Source: Cohnella sp. SGD-V74
GTDB lineage: Bacteria; Bacillota; Bacilli; Paenibacillales; Paenibacillaceae
DNA: 64,000 nt
NCBI RefSeq assembly: GCF_003001675.1
Contig: NZ_PVYW01000004.1
Location: forward strand, 248,001-312,000
Direction of reading: 5' to 3'
Each line of letters starts with the position of its first letter. Position 1 is the stretch's first letter. Position numbers and translations under genes: made by a program. The notes below the pieces were generated by a model that worked only from the letters and a program-made list of their open reading frames with translations, was not told where the DNA came from and did no database searches. Below are positions 49,875-58,309 of the stretch, piece after piece.

Positions 49875-50555
49875 TCAGAACAAGGCGGGCTGCTCCGCGA
49901 TACATTCCTCGGTGTCGTTCTTCACGTTGCCGACAATCGGTGAAACCGGGTAAGCGCGCATCTTGTCCGCCGGATACGGCCGCAGCAGAGACAGGAGCGC
50001 GTTCACGTTGCCGTTGCCGCGGTCCAGCCAGAACGCTTCGTCCTCGGGATTCAAGATGACCGGCATTCGATCGTGAATGTCGGCCATCAGGCTGTTCGGG
50101 GCGGTCGTAATGATCGTGCAAGTGCTGATCTTGCGCCCGTCCGGAGCCTGCCACGTATCGTACAATCCCGCCATCGAGAACAGAGCGCCGTCCTTCATCG
50201 TAATGCGCATCGGCTGCTTGCGGCTGCCGTCGTTTCTCCACTCGTAGAAGCCGTCTGCCGGAATGATCGCCCTTTTTCTCCCCACGAGCGTCTTGAACGA
50301 AGCCTTCTCCAGCAGCGTCTCCGCCCTCGCGTTAATCATCTTGCTGCCGATCTTGTCGTCCGAAGCCCACGAAGGGACGAGACCCCAACGAAGCTCCCCG
50401 AGCCTGTTCTTCATGCCGTCGTGAATGACCGCCCACACGTCCTGCGCAGGAGCTACGTTATAGCGGGGCATATGGTATCTGGCCATCGGCTGCTCGATCA
50501 AATACCGCCGGATCAACTCGTCCATCGTAACCAAGATCGTAAATCGTCCGCACAT
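49875..50555 (-). CDS. SRAP domain protein (YedK/HMCES family)
   Basis: A 226-residue SRAP protein. Catalytic Cys2 (MCGRF), the Asn of MINARAET, Glu of GFYEWR and the His of ADIHDRMPVIL are present. It forms a thiazolidine link to abasic sites in single-stranded DNA, protecting them. The C-terminus (YPVSPIVGNVKNDTEECIAE) is typical. It is convergent with the SDR gene and divergent from a TetR gene. Its closeness to DNA damage genes is not seen here. Confidence 0.94.
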   Translation of the reverse strand: MCGRFTILVTMDELIRRYLIEQPMARYHMPRYNVAPAQDVWAVIHDGMKNRLGELRWGLVPSWASDDKIGSKMINARAETLLEKASFKTLVGRKRAIIPADGFYEWRNDGSRKQPMRITMKDGALFSMAGLYDTWQAPDGRKISTCTIITTAPNSLMADIHDRMPVILNPEDEAFWLDRGNGNVNALLSLLRPYPADKMRAYPVSPIVGNVKNDTEECIAEQPALF

Positions 50556-50658
50556 CTCCGATCCCTCCTTGCAGCTAATCCTACCATAGAACGAATGTTG
50601 TTCATAAGATGCGTTTTGGCGAGGTGCGGGCTTGGGAGCGACAGACGTTCGGGTCCGC

Positions 50659-50708
50659 TTGCAGGAGACGATTCTTCACGCTATAATACTGTTTGAATGT
50701 TCATTCAA
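50659..50708 (+). promoter_or_regulatory. Promoter and palindromic operator of the second TetR gene
   Basis: TTGCAG (50659-50664) and TATAAT (50682-50687) are spaced by 17 bases. TTGAATGTTCATTCAA (50693-50708) is a perfect 16-bp palindrome over the start site, 15 bases before ATG 50724. Confidence 0.85.
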
Positions 50709-50723
50709 TGGAGGCGTGCGAAA

Positions 50724-51323
50724 ATGACGGATGCGGACAAGAGAGACAGAATCATTGCGGCCGCTTACCAGGTATTGTCCGAGAAAGGCTACGATAAAGC
50801 TTCGACCAAGGAGATCGCGTCTACGGCAGGCGTGGCGCAAGGTCTCATCAACTACTATTTTCCGAGCAAGGACTTGCTCTTCTCCGAAGTGTTCCGCCGG
50901 GAGACGCGGAAGTATTGCGATGCGTTCCTGCCGTTGATGCCCGCCGATCCGCCGTCGCCGTTGACGCGCGAATCGATTGGAGAGCTGCTCGAAATTCCGA
51001 AGAGCCGGGCGACGATGGAACCGGATTGGTTTCGGCTTCGCTACGAGCTGTTCGCCATCGGCCTGCGCAACGAGAACGCCGCGGACACGCTCAAGGAGAC
51101 GTTGGAAATCAAGCGCCAGAGCATCGCCGACACCATTGAAAAGCTCAGCGGGTTCCCACGGGAACAGTCGGTGACGGTCGCTTCCGTGCTGTATGCCATG
51201 ATTGAGGGATTGGGGCTGCAGAAAGTCGCGGACCCCGATTTCAAGTACGACGAAGCTTACGGACTGATGGCCGACATGCTGAGCGCGTACTATAACTCTT
51301 TAGTTATGAAGGATAGGCCGTAA
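50724..51323 (+). CDS. TetR-family repressor of the MMPL transporter
   Basis: A 199-residue TetR/AcrR regulator with a typical helix-turn-helix (ASTKEIASTAGVAQGLINYY, FPSKDLLFSEVF) and an all-helical effector domain. ATG 50724 follows GGAGG by nine bases. A palindrome overlaps its own promoter, and another lies ahead of the adjacent MMPL gene, so it probably represses both. Pairs of this kind are the usual arrangement of YdfJ-like exporters. Confidence 0.92.
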   Translation: MTDADKRDRIIAAAYQVLSEKGYDKASTKEIASTAGVAQGLINYYFPSKDLLFSEVFRRETRKYCDAFLPLMPADPPSPLTRESIGELLEIPKSRATMEPDWFRLRYELFAIGLRNENAADTLKETLEIKRQSIADTIEKLSGFPREQSVTVASVLYAMIEGLGLQKVADPDFKYDEAYGLMADMLSAYYNSLVMKDRP

Positions 51324-51347
51324 AGCGGCCTATTCTTTTGAACTAAC

Positions 51348-51371
51348 TTGTTTGCTTATTCAAACAAAATA
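51348..51371 (+). promoter_or_regulatory. Palindrome upstream of the MMPL gene, likely operator
   Basis: TTGTTTG and CAAACAA are perfect arms around CTTATT, 25-45 bases ahead of the MMPL start. The right half (TTATTCAAA) resembles half of the TetR palindrome at 50693-50708. Confidence 0.6.
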
Positions 51372-51393
51372 GATAAGAAAGCGGTGGAGAGAG

Positions 51394-53700
51394 ATGCACG
51401 GTTGGCTGGGGAGCTGGGGAAAAGCGCTGCACAGTATGAGATGGTGGGTTGTGACGGCGTGGATCGTATGCGCGCTGCTCGGAGGCATCGCGTTCGGCAA
51501 GCTGATGCCTCTGCTGAGCGGCGGAGGATGGGAGGTTCCGGGTTCGCATTCGTACGAGGCCGGCAAGCTGCTCTCCTCGCAATTCGAGGGCCGCTCGGAG
51601 AGCGCGCTGACGCTGGTGCTGAAAGATCCGAATCACGCGGTCGGAACTGCGGAATACAACGACAAGCTGCAACGGATCGTCGACGGATTGCTGAAGGAAG
51701 AAGGCGTGTCCGGAGTATTCAGCATCCTGAATGCGTCCGAGGGGATCGGGGCAGGATTGACGGGCAAGGACCCGTATCTGAGCATCGCTTTCGTGAACAT
51801 GGATTTGCCGCTCGATTTTGCCATCAACCGGATTCCTGAGTATCAGAGGCATGTCGGCGAGCAGGCGGAAGCTCTCGGAGCGGAGGCCTATTTGGTCGGT
51901 TCCTCCGCGTTCTGGGGAGAAAGCAGCGTAGAAAGCCAGAAAGGGCTCGTGCAGGCGGAGATGATCGTCTTCCCGCTCATCATCCTGATTTTGCTGCTCG
52001 TCTTCCGCTCTGTTATGGCGACGATCACTCCGCTGATTGTGACGATCGCCTCGGTGCTCTCGGCGATGGGGATCGTCTATCTGGTCGCACGCGAAACGGA
52101 GCTGTCGGTGTTCGTCACCAATTCCGCGATGATGCTCGGCCTTGGCGTCGGCATCGACTATTCGCTGTTCATCGTCAGCCGCTTCAAAGCCGAGCTGGCG
52201 GGCGGAAGCGACAGCCGAACCGCCTTGTCGACAACGCTGCGCACGGCCGGACATACGGTGTTCTTCTCGGCGATTACGGTCATCGCCGCGCTGTCGGCGC
52301 TGTTCACGGTGCCGCTGTCGGCCATCCGGTCGATCGCTTTCGGCGGCATCGTCGTCGTGTTCGTCGCCGGGCTGGCCAGCTTGACGCTGCTGCCCGCCGT
52401 GCTTGCCATTCTCGGGGCGAGAATCAACAAAGGCATCATTCCGTTCCTGCGGCCCAAGGCAAGCGCGCGCGAAAGCGTATGGCGCAGATGGACGAAAGGG
52501 ATCATGCGGCGTCCGGCGCTGTTCCTCGTTCTGACGTTGGCCGGCCTCGGCGTCCTGGCTTCCCCGGCGCTCGATATGAAGCTCGGCTCGCCGGACGTCC
52601 GCATTTTATCGGCGGACACCGCCGTTCGCCAAGGCTTCGAGCTGCTGGAACAGTCGTTCGGGGAGGGGGCTTCCAATCAGATCGGCATCGTGCTGCGTTC
52701 CGATCGGGGCGATCTGAGTTCTCCGGAATCGCTCGCCAAGCTCGTCGATCTTCAGAGCGAATTGGCGGCGGAGAAATACGTTACCGGCGTCTCCGCCGTC
52801 ACTTCTTTCTTTCCGGGCATCGAACCGGCCGTTATGTCCGGTTTGCTGAACGGGGGAGCGCTGCCCGACGACCTCGCCTTCATGGCGAACAGGTACATGA
52901 GCGCGGACCGTCATACCGCGGTGCTGGAAGTCGGAATCGAGGGGAGCGGTTCGAGCGACGAAAGCAAGGAGGTCGTCAGACGGCTCCGCGACGTCGTGCT
53001 TCCCGGCTTCGAATTGCCGGCCGGAGCGTCCTTCCACATCGGCGGAGAAACAATGAACGGCATGGATACGTCCAAGGCGATCAACGATAGCCTCGTTCCG
53101 GCTCTGGGAGTCATGCTCGTGCTGATCTTCCTGATCTTGATCGGAACTTTCCGCAGCTTGCTGCTGCCGCTCAAGGCGATCGTCCTCAATCTGTTCTCGG
53201 TTGCCGCGACCTACGGCGTTCTCGTGTTCGTGTTCGCGCTGGGCTACGGGGCGGAGCTGTTCAACGCGGAATCGAGCGGGTACATCGTTCACTTCGTACC
53301 GCTGCTGCTGCTCGCCTTGCTGTTCGGGCTGAGCACCGACTACGAGGTGTTCCTGGTCAGCCGGATCAAGGAGGAATACGATCGAACCGGCGCTCACGAA
53401 GAGAGCGTCGCCGAAGGGATGGAGAAGACCGGCCCGCTCATTACCGGGGCCGCCGTGCTGATGGTCGCCGTCTTCGCGGGCTTCGCGTTCTCGGGCGTGC
53501 TGCCGATCCAGATGCTCGGCTTCGGCATGGCTGTGGCCATCGTCCTCGACGCCACGGTCGTCCGCATGCTGCTCGTGCCCGTCTCGATGAAGCTGCTGGG
53601 CCGGGCAAGCTGGTGGCTTCCGGGCATTCGCCGCAAGCCGGGAGACATCGGAACGTCCGCCGGCGGAACGGATAAGCCGGTTCCCGCGACGAACGAATGA
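51394..53700 (+). CDS. MMPL/RND-family exporter (YdfJ-like)
   Basis: A 768-residue membrane protein with about 12 helices in two repeats, each with a large extracellular loop. The first core contains GLGVGIDYSLFIVSRFKAEL and the second GLSTDYEVFLVSRIKEEYD, the GxxxD(Y) proton-relay sequences of MMPL proteins. It should export lipids or amphiphilic drugs using the proton gradient. GGAGAGAG lies before ATG 51394. It is controlled by the TetR gene upstream. The C-terminal 30 residues are hydrophilic. Confidence 0.93.
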   Translation: MHGWLGSWGKALHSMRWWVVTAWIVCALLGGIAFGKLMPLLSGGGWEVPGSHSYEAGKLLSSQFEGRSESALTLVLKDPNHAVGTAEYNDKLQRIVDGLLKEEGVSGVFSILNASEGIGAGLTGKDPYLSIAFVNMDLPLDFAINRIPEYQRHVGEQAEALGAEAYLVGSSAFWGESSVESQKGLVQAEMIVFPLIILILLLVFRSVMATITPLIVTIASVLSAMGIVYLVARETELSVFVTNSAMMLGLGVGIDYSLFIVSRFKAELAGGSDSRTALSTTLRTAGHTVFFSAITVIAALSALFTVPLSAIRSIAFGGIVVVFVAGLASLTLLPAVLAILGARINKGIIPFLRPKASARESVWRRWTKGIMRRPALFLVLTLAGLGVLASPALDMKLGSPDVRILSADTAVRQGFELLEQSFGEGASNQIGIVLRSDRGDLSSPESLAKLVDLQSELAAEKYVTGVSAVTSFFPGIEPAVMSGLLNGGALPDDLAFMANRYMSADRHTAVLEVGIEGSGSSDESKEVVRRLRDVVLPGFELPAGASFHIGGETMNGMDTSKAINDSLVPALGVMLVLIFLILIGTFRSLLLPLKAIVLNLFSVAATYGVLVFVFALGYGAELFNAESSGYIVHFVPLLLLALLFGLSTDYEVFLVSRIKEEYDRTGAHEESVAEGMEKTGPLITGAAVLMVAVFAGFAFSGVLPIQMLGFGMAVAIVLDATVVRMLLVPVSMKLLGRASWWLPGIRRKPGDIGTSAGGTDKPVPATNE

Positions 53701-54039
53701 TGCGGTTTTGCGGAGAAGCTTGCCCTCCCGGCTGGCGGGGCATGAACGCCGTAAAGGAAGGCCGTCTCCATGTGGCGGACAGTTCGTGGAACTACGACGA
53801 CCCGATCACGCGCGACAGACTGCTGCCCGCGCTGCCGGGTATTATGCGAATCCATTCTTCACGCAGGGACGAACGTTCCGTAACTGCCTGACGGAATTGC
53901 AAAAGCGATCGCAAATAAGTCTATGGACCTAATTTCTGAGGAAATTTTTGTCCAATTATGTTACAATATCCGAAATTGCGTTTTCATTTGCGCGCGGGAA
54001 GCATCCCGGCGCGGATGAGTTGACCGCCGGGGGATCGTC
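53701..54039. other. Gene-free spacer between MMPL and hydrolase genes
   Basis: No convincing gene: short frames here (such as 53697-53891) lack a ribosome site and recognisable content. The only noticeable part is an AT-rich stretch near 53930-53975 with AATTTCTGAGGAAATT (near-palindrome) and TACAAT, which may be the promoter of the hydrolase gene. Confidence 0.5.
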
Positions 54040-54894
54040 ATGCCAGAGAAAGCGTTGCCGTCCATTCAGACTTACGAGGCCAGGGACGGAAGATCGTTAT
54101 GTTATCGCCATTACGAGGCGCAATCGGACAGAGTCGTCATCCTGCTTCACGGCATTTCGGAGGATGGGCAGTATTTGCACCCGTTGGCCGATTTTATATC
54201 GGGAAAAGGGTTGGCGCAAGTCGTCGTGCCGGATTTAAGAGGATACGGATACCATCCGGTACGCAGGGGAGACGTGGAGTACGTCGGGCAGCACGATCAT
54301 GATCTGGAGGATCTGGTTCGTTGGCTGAGAAGCCGGTCGGCTTCGCCGCTCGAGATCATTATGGCGGGCCATTCGGGAGGAGGCGGCAACGTCATCCGTC
54401 TGGCCCGGCATCGGCTCTCCGGGGAGATCGGCGGTTATCTGCTGCTTGCTCCCGCCGTGCATCCCGATGCTCCGATTAACCACAAGAAGGAACCGTGGAG
54501 CGACACGCAGGTGAATAAATTCCGCCTGAAGGTTCTGTCCGTGCTTAACGCGATCGGGCTGCGCTTCTGGAATGGCTGCACAGTGCTTCGCAGCGACAAG
54601 CCGACCGAGCGTCGGCACGGCCGCGAGACGCTCGAGCTCAGTTACAGATTGCTAAGATCGAGAACGCCGAAGGCCAAGTATCGCCAATGCTTGCAGGCGA
54701 TGACACAGCCGACGCTCGTGTTGGTCGGAGAGAAGGACGAGGTGTTCCTGCCGGGACAGTACGCTCCAATGTTCGCGGAATGCGGCAAAGCGAAAGTCTC
54801 GCTCATCCAGGACAGCGATCATGACGGCATTTTGTCGGACAAGGCAGCTCTGAGAGAAGTGGAAAGCTGGCTTAAAGCGCTAGGGCGTGTCTGA
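54040..54894 (+). CDS. Alpha/beta hydrolase, C-terminus formed by a dispersed repeat
   Basis: A 284-residue serine hydrolase: oxyanion region LLHGISEDGQY, nucleophile elbow GHSGGGGN, Asp of VGEKDEVFLPG and His of DSDHDGIL. It resembles monoglyceride-lipase/lysophospholipase proteins. The substrate is unknown. The last four residues (LGRV) and the TGA stop are encoded by the left end of a CTAG-bounded palindrome at 54880-54922, so the native C-terminus has been altered there, though after the catalytic His and hence probably without loss of activity. A tandem repeat array follows. Confidence 0.88.
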   Translation: MPEKALPSIQTYEARDGRSLCYRHYEAQSDRVVILLHGISEDGQYLHPLADFISGKGLAQVVVPDLRGYGYHPVRRGDVEYVGQHDHDLEDLVRWLRSRSASPLEIIMAGHSGGGGNVIRLARHRLSGEIGGYLLLAPAVHPDAPINHKKEPWSDTQVNKFRLKVLSVLNAIGLRFWNGCTVLRSDKPTERRHGRETLELSYRLLRSRTPKAKYRQCLQAMTQPTLVLVGEKDEVFLPGQYAPMFAECGKAKVSLIQDSDHDGILSDKAALREVESWLKALGRV

Positions 54895-54922
54895 ATACTC
54901 CGAGTATGCATGCACGCCCTAG
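54880..54922. repeat. CTAG-bounded dispersed palindrome, 43-bp copy within the hydrolase 3' end
   Basis: CTAGGGCGTGTCTGAATACTCC continues into GAGTATGCATGCACGCCCTAG. It keeps both ends of the family and a short part of the interior (CTCCGAGTATGCATG, compare CTCGGAGTATGCATAC at 57481-57496). The sequence forms a hairpin with central ATACTCCGAGTAT. Confidence 0.85.
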
Positions 54923-54981
54923 TAGAGCGCCCCCGAAGTAACGTAACCAAGATGTTGAAGAATCTAGGCTGACTCAGTCTT

Positions 54982-55649
54982 GCTGAGTCGGGTTGGAGCG
55001 ACGAAAGGGCCGGTAGAGTAGCTGCAACCGTGCTGAGTCGGGTTGGAGCGGCGAATGAACTGGTAGAGTAGCTGCAACCGCGCTGAGTCGGGTTGGAGCA
55101 TCGAATGGGACGTCAGAGTAGCTGCAACCGCGCTGAGTCGGGTTGGAGCGACAAAAGGGCCGGTAGAGTAGCTGCAACCGTGCTGAGTCGGGTTGGAGCG
55201 GCGAATGAGCTGGTAGAGTAGCTGCAACCGTGCTGAGTCGGGTTGGAGCATCGAATGGGACGTCAGAGTAGCTGCAGCCGCGCTGAGTCGGGTTGGAGCG
55301 GCGAAGGGGACGTCAGCGTAGCTGCAACCGCGCTGAGTCGGGTTGGAGCATCGAATGGAACGTCTGAGTCGCTGCAACCGTGCTGAGTCGGGTTGGAGCG
55401 GCGAAAGGGCCGGTAGAGTAGCTGCAACCGTGCTGAGTCGGGTTGGAGCGGCGAAAGGGCCGGTAGAGTAGCTGCAACCGTGCTGAGTCGGGTTGGAGCA
55501 TCGAATGGGACGTCAGAGTAGCTGCAACCGCGCTGAGTCGGGTTGGAGCGACGAAAGGGCCGGTAGAGTAGCTGCAACCGTGCTGAGTCGGGTTGGAGCA
55601 TCGAATGGGACGTCAGAGTAGCTGTAACCGCGCTGAGTCGGGTTGGAGA
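54982..55649. repeat. Tandem array of thirteen 50-bp hairpin-forming units
   Basis: Units start at 54982 and every 50 bases to 55632 (the last is partial). Each reads GCTGAGTCG, then GGTTGGAGC, a 21-base loop, GCTGCAACC, and GT or GC. GGTTGGAGC and GCTGCAACC pair over eight of nine positions. The 21-base loop comes in three types: A (CGAAAGGGCCGGTAGAGTA), B (CGAATGARCTGGTAGAGTA) and C (ATCGAATGGGACGTCAGAGTA). Order is about A-B-C-A-B-C-C'-C'-A-A-C-A-C. A hairpin CTGACTCAG/CTGAGTCGG opens it, and AGTAAGATTGC/GCAATCGCATTTTACT closes it. It is not a CRISPR array, because the 'spacers' repeat. Confidence 0.9.
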
Positions 55650-55726
55650 GTAAGATTGCATCGGCTTCGAGCGCAATCGCATTTTACTTCTGGAATGCTC
55701 TACTAGGGGAATGAGAGGGAAACGGG

Positions 55727-57178
55727 ATGCCAAGAAAGAACGAAGAGAAAACAACGAAGGCGCCGGCCAAAAAGCCGGCCTCTTCCGGTTCATCGTCCTC
55801 TGCCGTAAGCGACGCCCTTCTGGAAATGCAGCAGACAGGGGGCAACCAGCAAGCGCTGAGCATGCTTAGCACGGTGCCGGCCACGGCGACGCCTTCCGCG
55901 AATACGTTCAGCGTCAGCTCGGAAGGCTTTCAGTATCAGCTGCCTCAAGCGCCGCTGATTCAGGAGTTCAATCGCGACCTGCTGTCCGGTTACTCGCATG
56001 CGCCCAGCGCGAGCGATCGTGAGCGGTTTCCTCATCTGAACCAGGAGGAGTCGGGAAGGCGTTCGGCAGAGCTGCGCGATCCTTCCGATCGGGCCGCTCT
56101 GGTGAAGGAAGCGAGGAACCAGGGCCGCGCGCACAGTTACGTTCGGCTTGACGCCGCCTCTCCCACGGTACCGGGGAGGAAGCACAGACTGGGCAGAATG
56201 CAGGGCAAAAGCCAGCGCGGGCAAGAGAAGGAGCAGCATTTCTACGACAACGGGGGCAAGTTCACTCCCTATCCGCGAGAGGCCGATCATCTTCAGAGCA
56301 TGACGTCCTCAAGCACAAGCAGACAGGACGTATGGAAAGCGCTCGATGCCGTTAATCGCGGTGAACAGGTGCCGGAAGGCTTCGAGGGCCATGAGCGGGA
56401 GCTGATGTCAGTTCCGACCATTACCAATCTCTCCGAAGTGCAGCGTTCTCCGCTTATGGGAGCGGCCAGCAATATGGAAATCGCCAATCAAGCCCATACG
56501 TCAGGAACGCCTAGGCCGTTCGAGGAAGCCTTCGGGAACTCGGAGGAGCGGGAGGTCAAGAAGAAACGCAAGAGGAAAACGGAGGACGACGGTTCGGATT
56601 CCGAGGATTCGAAGACGAAAGCGTTCAACTTCCCCGGATCGATCAGCTCGACGGGAGCGGGAGCCGTTCATCAGTTCCAGGCGGTGGAGGACTCCATCAT
56701 GAGGGGGGAGATGTCCGACGAATCGGTCAGCAAACGGGTCAAGAGAGCTCCCGAGGCCGGTACGGTCAAGGAAGCGCGCGACTTCGCGGTCAAGAAGAAG
56801 AAGGCGCTGTTAAATACGTTTCAAGACCGTCTGCAGATGACGGACATCTCCTACGCTCAGAGCGAGCCGACCGGCGAGGATCGCGAGCAGGCAACGCTGA
56901 TGCGGCTGAGATCCGGCTTGCGCCGCAATGCGCTGCCGCAGATGGGGCTGCTGCGAGGCGGGCTCCGCACGCTGGAGAAGTCGTCTGCAAGCTCGTGCTC
57001 CTCGTCTTCGGAGGAGAAGACGCCTCTCGAGGCGTTCGATCCCGGAGAAGAGGTCGAATTCGAGGACGAGGAGTTTCTGCCCCCGGAGAACGAGTTGGAG
57101 GAAGATTCCGAAGACGAGAGCGAGCCGGTGGACGAAGAGGAAGAAATGGACGAAGAGGAGATTGAAGAGAAGAAATAG
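55727..57178 (+). CDS. Unrecognised 483-residue protein with Lys/Arg cluster and acidic tail
   Basis: N-terminal low-complexity segment (KKPASSGSSSSAVSD) is followed by a globular-looking part: PGRKHRLGRMQGKSQRGQEK, YDNGGKFTPYPREADHLQSM and GHERELMSVPTITNLSEVQR. The middle contains VKKKRKRKTEDDGSDSED, which resembles a eukaryotic nuclear-localisation or nucleic-acid-binding cluster, and the last about 90 residues are almost all Glu/Asp (EEEEMDEEEIEEKK). 'EADH' could be the metal-binding start of an HNH-like nuclease, but the rest of that motif cannot be located with confidence. No signal peptide. GAGGGA precedes ATG. A strong terminator follows. Confidence 0.75.
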   Translation: MPRKNEEKTTKAPAKKPASSGSSSSAVSDALLEMQQTGGNQQALSMLSTVPATATPSANTFSVSSEGFQYQLPQAPLIQEFNRDLLSGYSHAPSASDRERFPHLNQEESGRRSAELRDPSDRAALVKEARNQGRAHSYVRLDAASPTVPGRKHRLGRMQGKSQRGQEKEQHFYDNGGKFTPYPREADHLQSMTSSSTSRQDVWKALDAVNRGEQVPEGFEGHERELMSVPTITNLSEVQRSPLMGAASNMEIANQAHTSGTPRPFEEAFGNSEEREVKKKRKRKTEDDGSDSEDSKTKAFNFPGSISSTGAGAVHQFQAVEDSIMRGEMSDESVSKRVKRAPEAGTVKEARDFAVKKKKALLNTFQDRLQMTDISYAQSEPTGEDREQATLMRLRSGLRRNALPQMGLLRGGLRTLEKSSASSCSSSSEEKTPLEAFDPGEEVEFEDEEFLPPENELEEDSEDESEPVDEEEEMDEEEIEEKK

Positions 57179-57184
57179 CCCCAA

Positions 57185-57228
57185 TAACGTTCCGCCCTCG
57201 TACGCTTGCCGTGCGGGGGCGTTTTTTT
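57185..57228 (+). terminator. Intrinsic terminator after the 483-residue gene
   Basis: CCGCCCTCGTACG and CGTGCGGGGGCG pair around CTTGC, followed by GTTTTTTTC. Confidence 0.9.
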
Positions 57229-57338
57229 CGTGATCTATAAAGCAAGGGGGGGCTTGGCCATTGTATATATGGAGCAGGCGGGAAAGCTGCTGAAAAGCGG
57301 ATCGGTGCGCGTTCAGGACGCGGCGGCATGCGGGAGGG

Positions 57339-57505
57339 CTAGGGCGTGTAAGCAAACCCGCTCAGGGGCATCTATCACCGCCTTTTCGCCCCCTGCTTCG
57401 TCACTTTTGCTTGACGTACCCCCGGTACGCCTTCACAAAAGTTCCTTGCATGGAACGAAAATTCGGTAATATCTGCTGTCCTCGGAGTATGCATACACGC
57501 CCTAG
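57339..57505 (-). repeat. CTAG-bounded dispersed palindromic element, full-length copy 2 (167 bp)
   Basis: Reverse complement of the copy at 42933-43089 with about 90% identity and about ten extra bases near GGCGAAAAGGCGG. The ends are CTAGGGCGTGTAAGCAAACC and TATGCATACACGCCCTAG. It lies between the terminator of the 483-residue gene and the HssR-like promoter. A short frame starting at 57271 (MEQAGKLLKSGSVRVQ) runs into its left end and could be a remnant of a gene interrupted by it. Confidence 0.88.
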
Positions 57506-57545
57506 GCGGCGATCTTCTACTTTCGCGCTCCGGCCGAGCTCCGTG

Positions 57546-57575
57546 TTCGGGAAGCCGGTTCATCTGTGCTATACT
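57546..57575 (+). promoter_or_regulatory. Possible promoter of the HssRS-like operon
   Basis: TTCGGG (57546-57551, weak -35) and TATACT (57570-57575) are separated by 18 bases; the start codon follows at 57629. Confidence 0.5.
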
Positions 57576-57628
57576 GGAGCCAATATTCGGAGAACCTGCG
57601 GCTGCCCAGGACAGAGGAGAGAACCGGC

Positions 57629-58309
57629 ATGAGAATCCGCGTTTTGGCGGCGGACGACGACCCGTCGATTCGGGAACTGCTGAGGCTGACGTTAAGCAAG
57701 GAAGGCTACGTCGTGCTGGAAGCGGAGGACGGAGAGAAGGCATCGCGGATCTGCGAGACGGAGCAGGTTCATCTGGCGATCGTCGACGTGATGATGCCGG
57801 GCAAGGACGGGCTGGAGCTGTGCCGCGAGATTCGGGAGCATTACGATATTCCCGTTATTCTCCTGACGGCCAAAGACCAGTTGGAGGACAAGGAACAGGG
57901 GTATCTGGCGGGAACGGACGATTATGTAGCAAAGCCGTTCGAGCCGAAGGAGCTGCTGTTCCGGATCAAGGCGCTGCTGCGCAGATACCGCCTCGTCTCG
58001 TCGGAGACGATCCGGCTCGGCAGCGTCGACATCGACCGGAAGGGCTACGAGATTCGGATCGAAGGCGAGCCCGTCACGATCCCGCTGCGGGAATTCGAGC
58101 TGCTGGCGCAGCTCGCCAGTCAGCCCGGCCGCATCTATACCCGGGAGCAGCTGATTCGCCTCATCTGGGGAGCGGACTACGAAGGGGATGCCAGGACGGT
58201 GGACGTCCATGTGAAAAGATTAAGGGAACGATTCTCGGACCGGCAAGAGGATTTCGTCATCTCGACGATCCGGGGACTCGGCTATAAGCTCGAGGTGAAG
58301 GACGAGTGA
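57629..58309 (+). CDS. OmpR-family response regulator, HssR-like
   Basis: A 226-residue receiver plus winged helix. The phosphoacceptor is Asp53 (AIVDVMMPG), with acidic pocket DDD at 9-11 and the conserved Lys of YVAKPFEPKEL. The C-terminal DNA-binding domain ends TVDVHVKRLRERF...TIRGLGYKLEV. The segment YDIPVILLTAKDQLEDKEQ and GTDDYVAKPFEPKELLFRI strongly resemble HssR, the haem-stress regulator of staphylococci and bacilli. It shares a four-base overlap (GTGA) with the kinase gene. The likely target is the MMPL gene that follows. Confidence 0.9.
   Translation: MRIRVLAADDDPSIRELLRLTLSKEGYVVLEAEDGEKASRICETEQVHLAIVDVMMPGKDGLELCREIREHYDIPVILLTAKDQLEDKEQGYLAGTDDYVAKPFEPKELLFRIKALLRRYRLVSSETIRLGSVDIDRKGYEIRIEGEPVTIPLREFELLAQLASQPGRIYTREQLIRLIWGADYEGDARTVDVHVKRLRERFSDRQEDFVISTIRGLGYKLEVKDE

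Noticed and set aside
53697-53891. 64-codon frame after the MMPL gene
   Set aside because: No ribosome site, no conserved pattern, and it overlaps the MMPL stop codon; probably chance.
54982-55649. CRISPR array
   Set aside because: The segments between conserved parts recur among units (three loop classes) and no cas genes are near, so it is a tandem repeat array.
54964-55793. Long minus-strand reading frames through the tandem array (PTRLS/QPDSARLQLL repeats)
   Set aside because: All three frames are open because a 50-bp unit lacks stops; there is no ribosome site and the period is not a multiple of three, so they follow from the repeat and not from coding.
57206-57469. 87-codon frame including LLLDVPPVRLHKSSLHG
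   Set aside because: Most of it is a translation of the dispersed element; the same peptide is read from the other full-length copy on the opposite strand, so it marks the repeat rather than a gene.
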